DNA from: Candidatus Heimdallarchaeota archaeon
GTDB lineage: Archaea > Asgardarchaeota > Heimdallarchaeia > Hodarchaeales > Hodarchaeaceae
Length of the DNA: 64,000 bases
Assembly: GCA_020353515.1 (NCBI GenBank)
Contig: CP070695.1
Coordinates: 1,674,050 to 1,738,049, forward strand
Reading direction: 5' to 3'
Positions 62,589 through 64,000 of this stretch are shown in pieces (within the stretch, counting starts at the first letter, position 1; every line of letters starts with the position of its first letter). The translations under genes were made by a program, and so were the position numbers. Below the pieces are notes generated by a model. That model saw only the letters and a program-made list of their open reading frames with translations, was not told where the DNA came from and searched no databases.

Positions 62589-62909
62589 ATGAATTCATCC
62601 CATAAATGTCCCCGTTGTGGTAATAGAAGAATAGCTGGTCCACATCGATTACACGCGCATGGTCATCTGTCCATAGACTTACCTGGATCTAAAACAGCTA
62701 CTCTTGAATGTCTTACTTGTTCCGAATGTGGGTATACGGAGTTTTATGCTGATAAAAAAGGATTAGAGAATATCAACCAGGTTGGTCGATTCTTGGAGGA
62801 GTCTTCTCCTAAGTCACATTTTTCTTCTGAACGATGGTGCCTCTCGTGTGGCTCTTTAGTCTTTGAGAAGTCTCAGTATTGCCATAAATGTGGCGCACGA
62901 GCGGATTAA
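62589..62909 (+). CDS. Zinc ribbon protein with two ribbon modules
   Basis: 106 residues from the ATG at 62589 (the frame runs further upstream, but earlier codons look like unrelated sequence). First zinc ribbon: CPRC (7-10) paired with CSEC (about 44-47); second: CLSC paired with CHKC at the C-terminus. A His-rich segment (PHRLHAHGHLS) lies between. Probably a nucleic-acid or protein-binding adaptor. Convergent with the DUF134 gene, which ends five bases away. Confidence 0.65.
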   Translation: MNSSHKCPRCGNRRIAGPHRLHAHGHLSIDLPGSKTATLECLTCSECGYTEFYADKKGLENINQVGRFLEESSPKSHFSSERWCLSCGSLVFEKSQYCHKCGARAD

Positions 62910-62914
62910 TCTAA

Positions 62915-63253
62915 TTAAATTGAATCATCATCAATCTTGTTAGATGATGGGTCTTCAAGAATAACACGAATTTCCTTACCTGCCATAAGAGAAGAAGTTA
63001 CTTTTTTGCGAGCGCTATCTAAAATGCGCCAAAAAGTACCTCTACTAATTTTCATTCTCTCAGCCGCATCTTCCTGTGTTAGGTTCTCTTCATCTGATAA
63101 TCTCAAAGCTTCTAATTCAGCAGGTGTTAGGTGAAGGGTTGTTTGCTCCCCGATCTTGGAATAATCCGCATCAATTGCGGGTTGTACTCTCGGGCGGCCA
63201 CCTCGAAATCCCCTTCCTCTTCCCCTCCGTCTTCCATGTCTTGGCTTAGGCAT
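62915..63253 (-). CDS. DUF134 family helix-turn-helix protein
   Basis: 112 residues. Basic Gly/Arg N-terminal tail (RRRGRGRGFRGGRPR) then the conserved LTPAELEALRLSDEENLTQEDAAERMKISRGTFWRILDSARKKV, the sigma-70 region 4-like HTH of the DUF134 (UPF0251) family. Predicted DNA-binding regulator, often found near genes for redox or metal proteins. The adjoining gene is an iron-sulfur flavoprotein (15 bases away), which fits that context. Confidence 0.9.
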   Translation of the reverse strand: MPKPRHGRRRGRGRGFRGGRPRVQPAIDADYSKIGEQTTLHLTPAELEALRLSDEENLTQEDAAERMKISRGTFWRILDSARKKVTSSLMAGKEIRVILEDPSSNKIDDDSI

Positions 63254-63268
63254 ATTATCACTTACACT

Positions 63269-63910
63269 TTAAGAGGATAATTTACTTCCAATGGAAGCTA
63301 ATCGTTGTCCTAATAACTCTGCATCTTTCGTTGCAATTGGATCTTCTCTAACAGATCGAAATTTGACTTTTGGTTTTCCTTCCTCAATAGTATCATACAT
63401 CATTGTTCCCATTGGAAAAGGAGCATTAAACCATGGATGTCCAAGTCCACCAACAATTATCATTCCATGCCCTAAAGCAAAGGTTATTAGTGAATTAATA
63501 ACACTTTCTTGCCCCCCAACTCTTAATCCTGATACTGCAATAGCAGAAAAAATCTTTCCAGCCCAAAGTGGCTCAGGCATCTTATTATCTCGAGATCGAT
63601 CAATTACATTCTTCAAAATCCCAGGTGGTCCAGTCCAATAAGAAGGGGAGGCTATGAGTAGTCCTTGATGACCAAGGATTAATTCTTCCAATTTAGGATA
63701 ATCGTCCTGTTTATCTAAGGGACATGGTTTTGTGGTACAAACCTCACATCCATTACATTGTATGAAATTATACTCTGTAAGATTAACTAAGGTAGTTTGA
63801 GCACCTGCCTCTTTAGCACTATTTAAAGCTGTTTTAAGTAGAAAGTAAGAGTTAGATTTTTCAACAGATTTTTTTGGGCTTCCATTAATTCCTAGAAGTT
63901 TGAATGGCAT
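63269..63910 (-). CDS. Iron-sulfur flavoprotein/NADPH-dependent FMN reductase family
   Basis: 213 residues from the ATG at 63910, chosen because AAAGGAGA stands 7 bases upstream; an in-frame GTG at 63928 overlaps that site. N-terminal LLGINGSPKKSVEKSNSYFLL binds the FMN phosphate. The cysteine set CNGCEVCTTKPC (about 47-58) is the compact motif of iron-sulfur flavoproteins and holds a 4Fe-4S cluster. SPSYWTGPPGILKNVIDRS is the FMN isoalloxazine loop. Electron transfer flavoprotein, probably with ferredoxin as partner. Upstream of the DUF134 gene in one unit. Confidence 0.85.
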   Translation of the reverse strand: MPFKLLGINGSPKKSVEKSNSYFLLKTALNSAKEAGAQTTLVNLTEYNFIQCNGCEVCTTKPCPLDKQDDYPKLEELILGHQGLLIASPSYWTGPPGILKNVIDRSRDNKMPEPLWAGKIFSAIAVSGLRVGGQESVINSLITFALGHGMIIVGGLGHPWFNAPFPMGTMMYDTIEEGKPKVKFRSVREDPIATKDAELLGQRLASIGSKLSS

Positions 63911-64000
63911 CTCTAGATCTCCTTTCACGATATTTGAATATAATCGTCAAGCTGTGCCGTAACTATTGAAGGCTTTTAAGAAAAATAGTGCACTAGCATA

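Noticed and set aside
1..64000. CRISPR arrays, transposases and integrases
   Set aside because: No regular direct-repeat/spacer series and no recognisable recombinase motifs were seen; the phased palindromes at 42.35-42.43 kb are too short and too unlike CRISPR repeats.

Overview
The window (AT-rich, roughly one third G+C) looks like chromosome from an Asgard archaeon, most plausibly of the Heimdallarchaeia side; that placement is inference. Supporting signs are an Arf-like small GTPase, roadblock-like and longin-like domains, a UbiA prenyltransferase of the archaeal lipid type, a DUF35/thiolase pair, archaeal BRE/TATA elements, a PGF-type C-terminal sorting signal on a surface protein, and many multi-pass or surface proteins without an obvious family. 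No rRNA, tRNA, CRISPR array or transposase was recognised.

Layout. 1-6057: 5' part of a giant minus-strand surface protein with about twenty calcium-binding type 3 repeats, running off the left edge. 6.7-10.4 kb: a large FtsX-type permease. 10.9-20.6 kb: a complete Opp/Dpp-type importer split over two strands (two ATPases and the C permease on minus; the B permease, small membrane proteins and the binding protein on plus). Two of its parts are unusual: the C permease carries a triplicated membrane module and a large exoplasmic insertion, and the binding protein reads as a circular permutation of the family 5 fold. 20.7-30.4 kb: sugar epimerase/dehydratase, two alpha/beta hydrolases, a tiny zinc ribbon protein, an endonuclease V homologue lacking its usual metal ligands, two paralogous ferredoxins, an S9 peptidase, an ArsB/NhaD-type transporter and a roadblock/coiled-coil protein. 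30.5-34.6 kb: acetoacetyl-CoA synthetase, a DUF35 protein and a thiolase-fold protein lacking the usual cysteine. 34.8-42.3 kb: glycerol kinase, N6-adenine DNA methyltransferase, UbiA prenyltransferase, CPBP protease with zinc ribbons, adenosine-specific kinase and nitroreductase.

42.3-53 kb: an array of four palindromes spaced about 21 bp ahead of a polysaccharide deacetylase, then an MFS exporter, an SF2 helicase, a DinB-like protein, a four-gene minus-strand set with a longin-like protein, a divergent winged-helix protein and a DMT transporter. 53.7-57.3 kb: a visibly GC-richer two-gene unit, a membrane protein and a HerA/VirB4-like protein whose Walker A and B motifs are both lost. 57.5-62.4 kb: a wHTH protein plus Arf-like GTPase operon, a multi-pass protein with a longin-like tail, and two adjacent membrane proteins sharing an unrecognised cytosolic domain. 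62.5-64 kb: zinc ribbon protein, DUF134 regulator and iron-sulfur flavoprotein.

The best candidates for undescribed biology are the inactive HerA/VirB4-like protein with its membrane partner (53.7-57.3 kb), the neighbouring GTPase/longin/paired-domain membrane proteins (57.5-62.4 kb), the redesigned peptide importer (10.9-20.6 kb), and the regularly phased palindrome array (42.35-42.43 kb).
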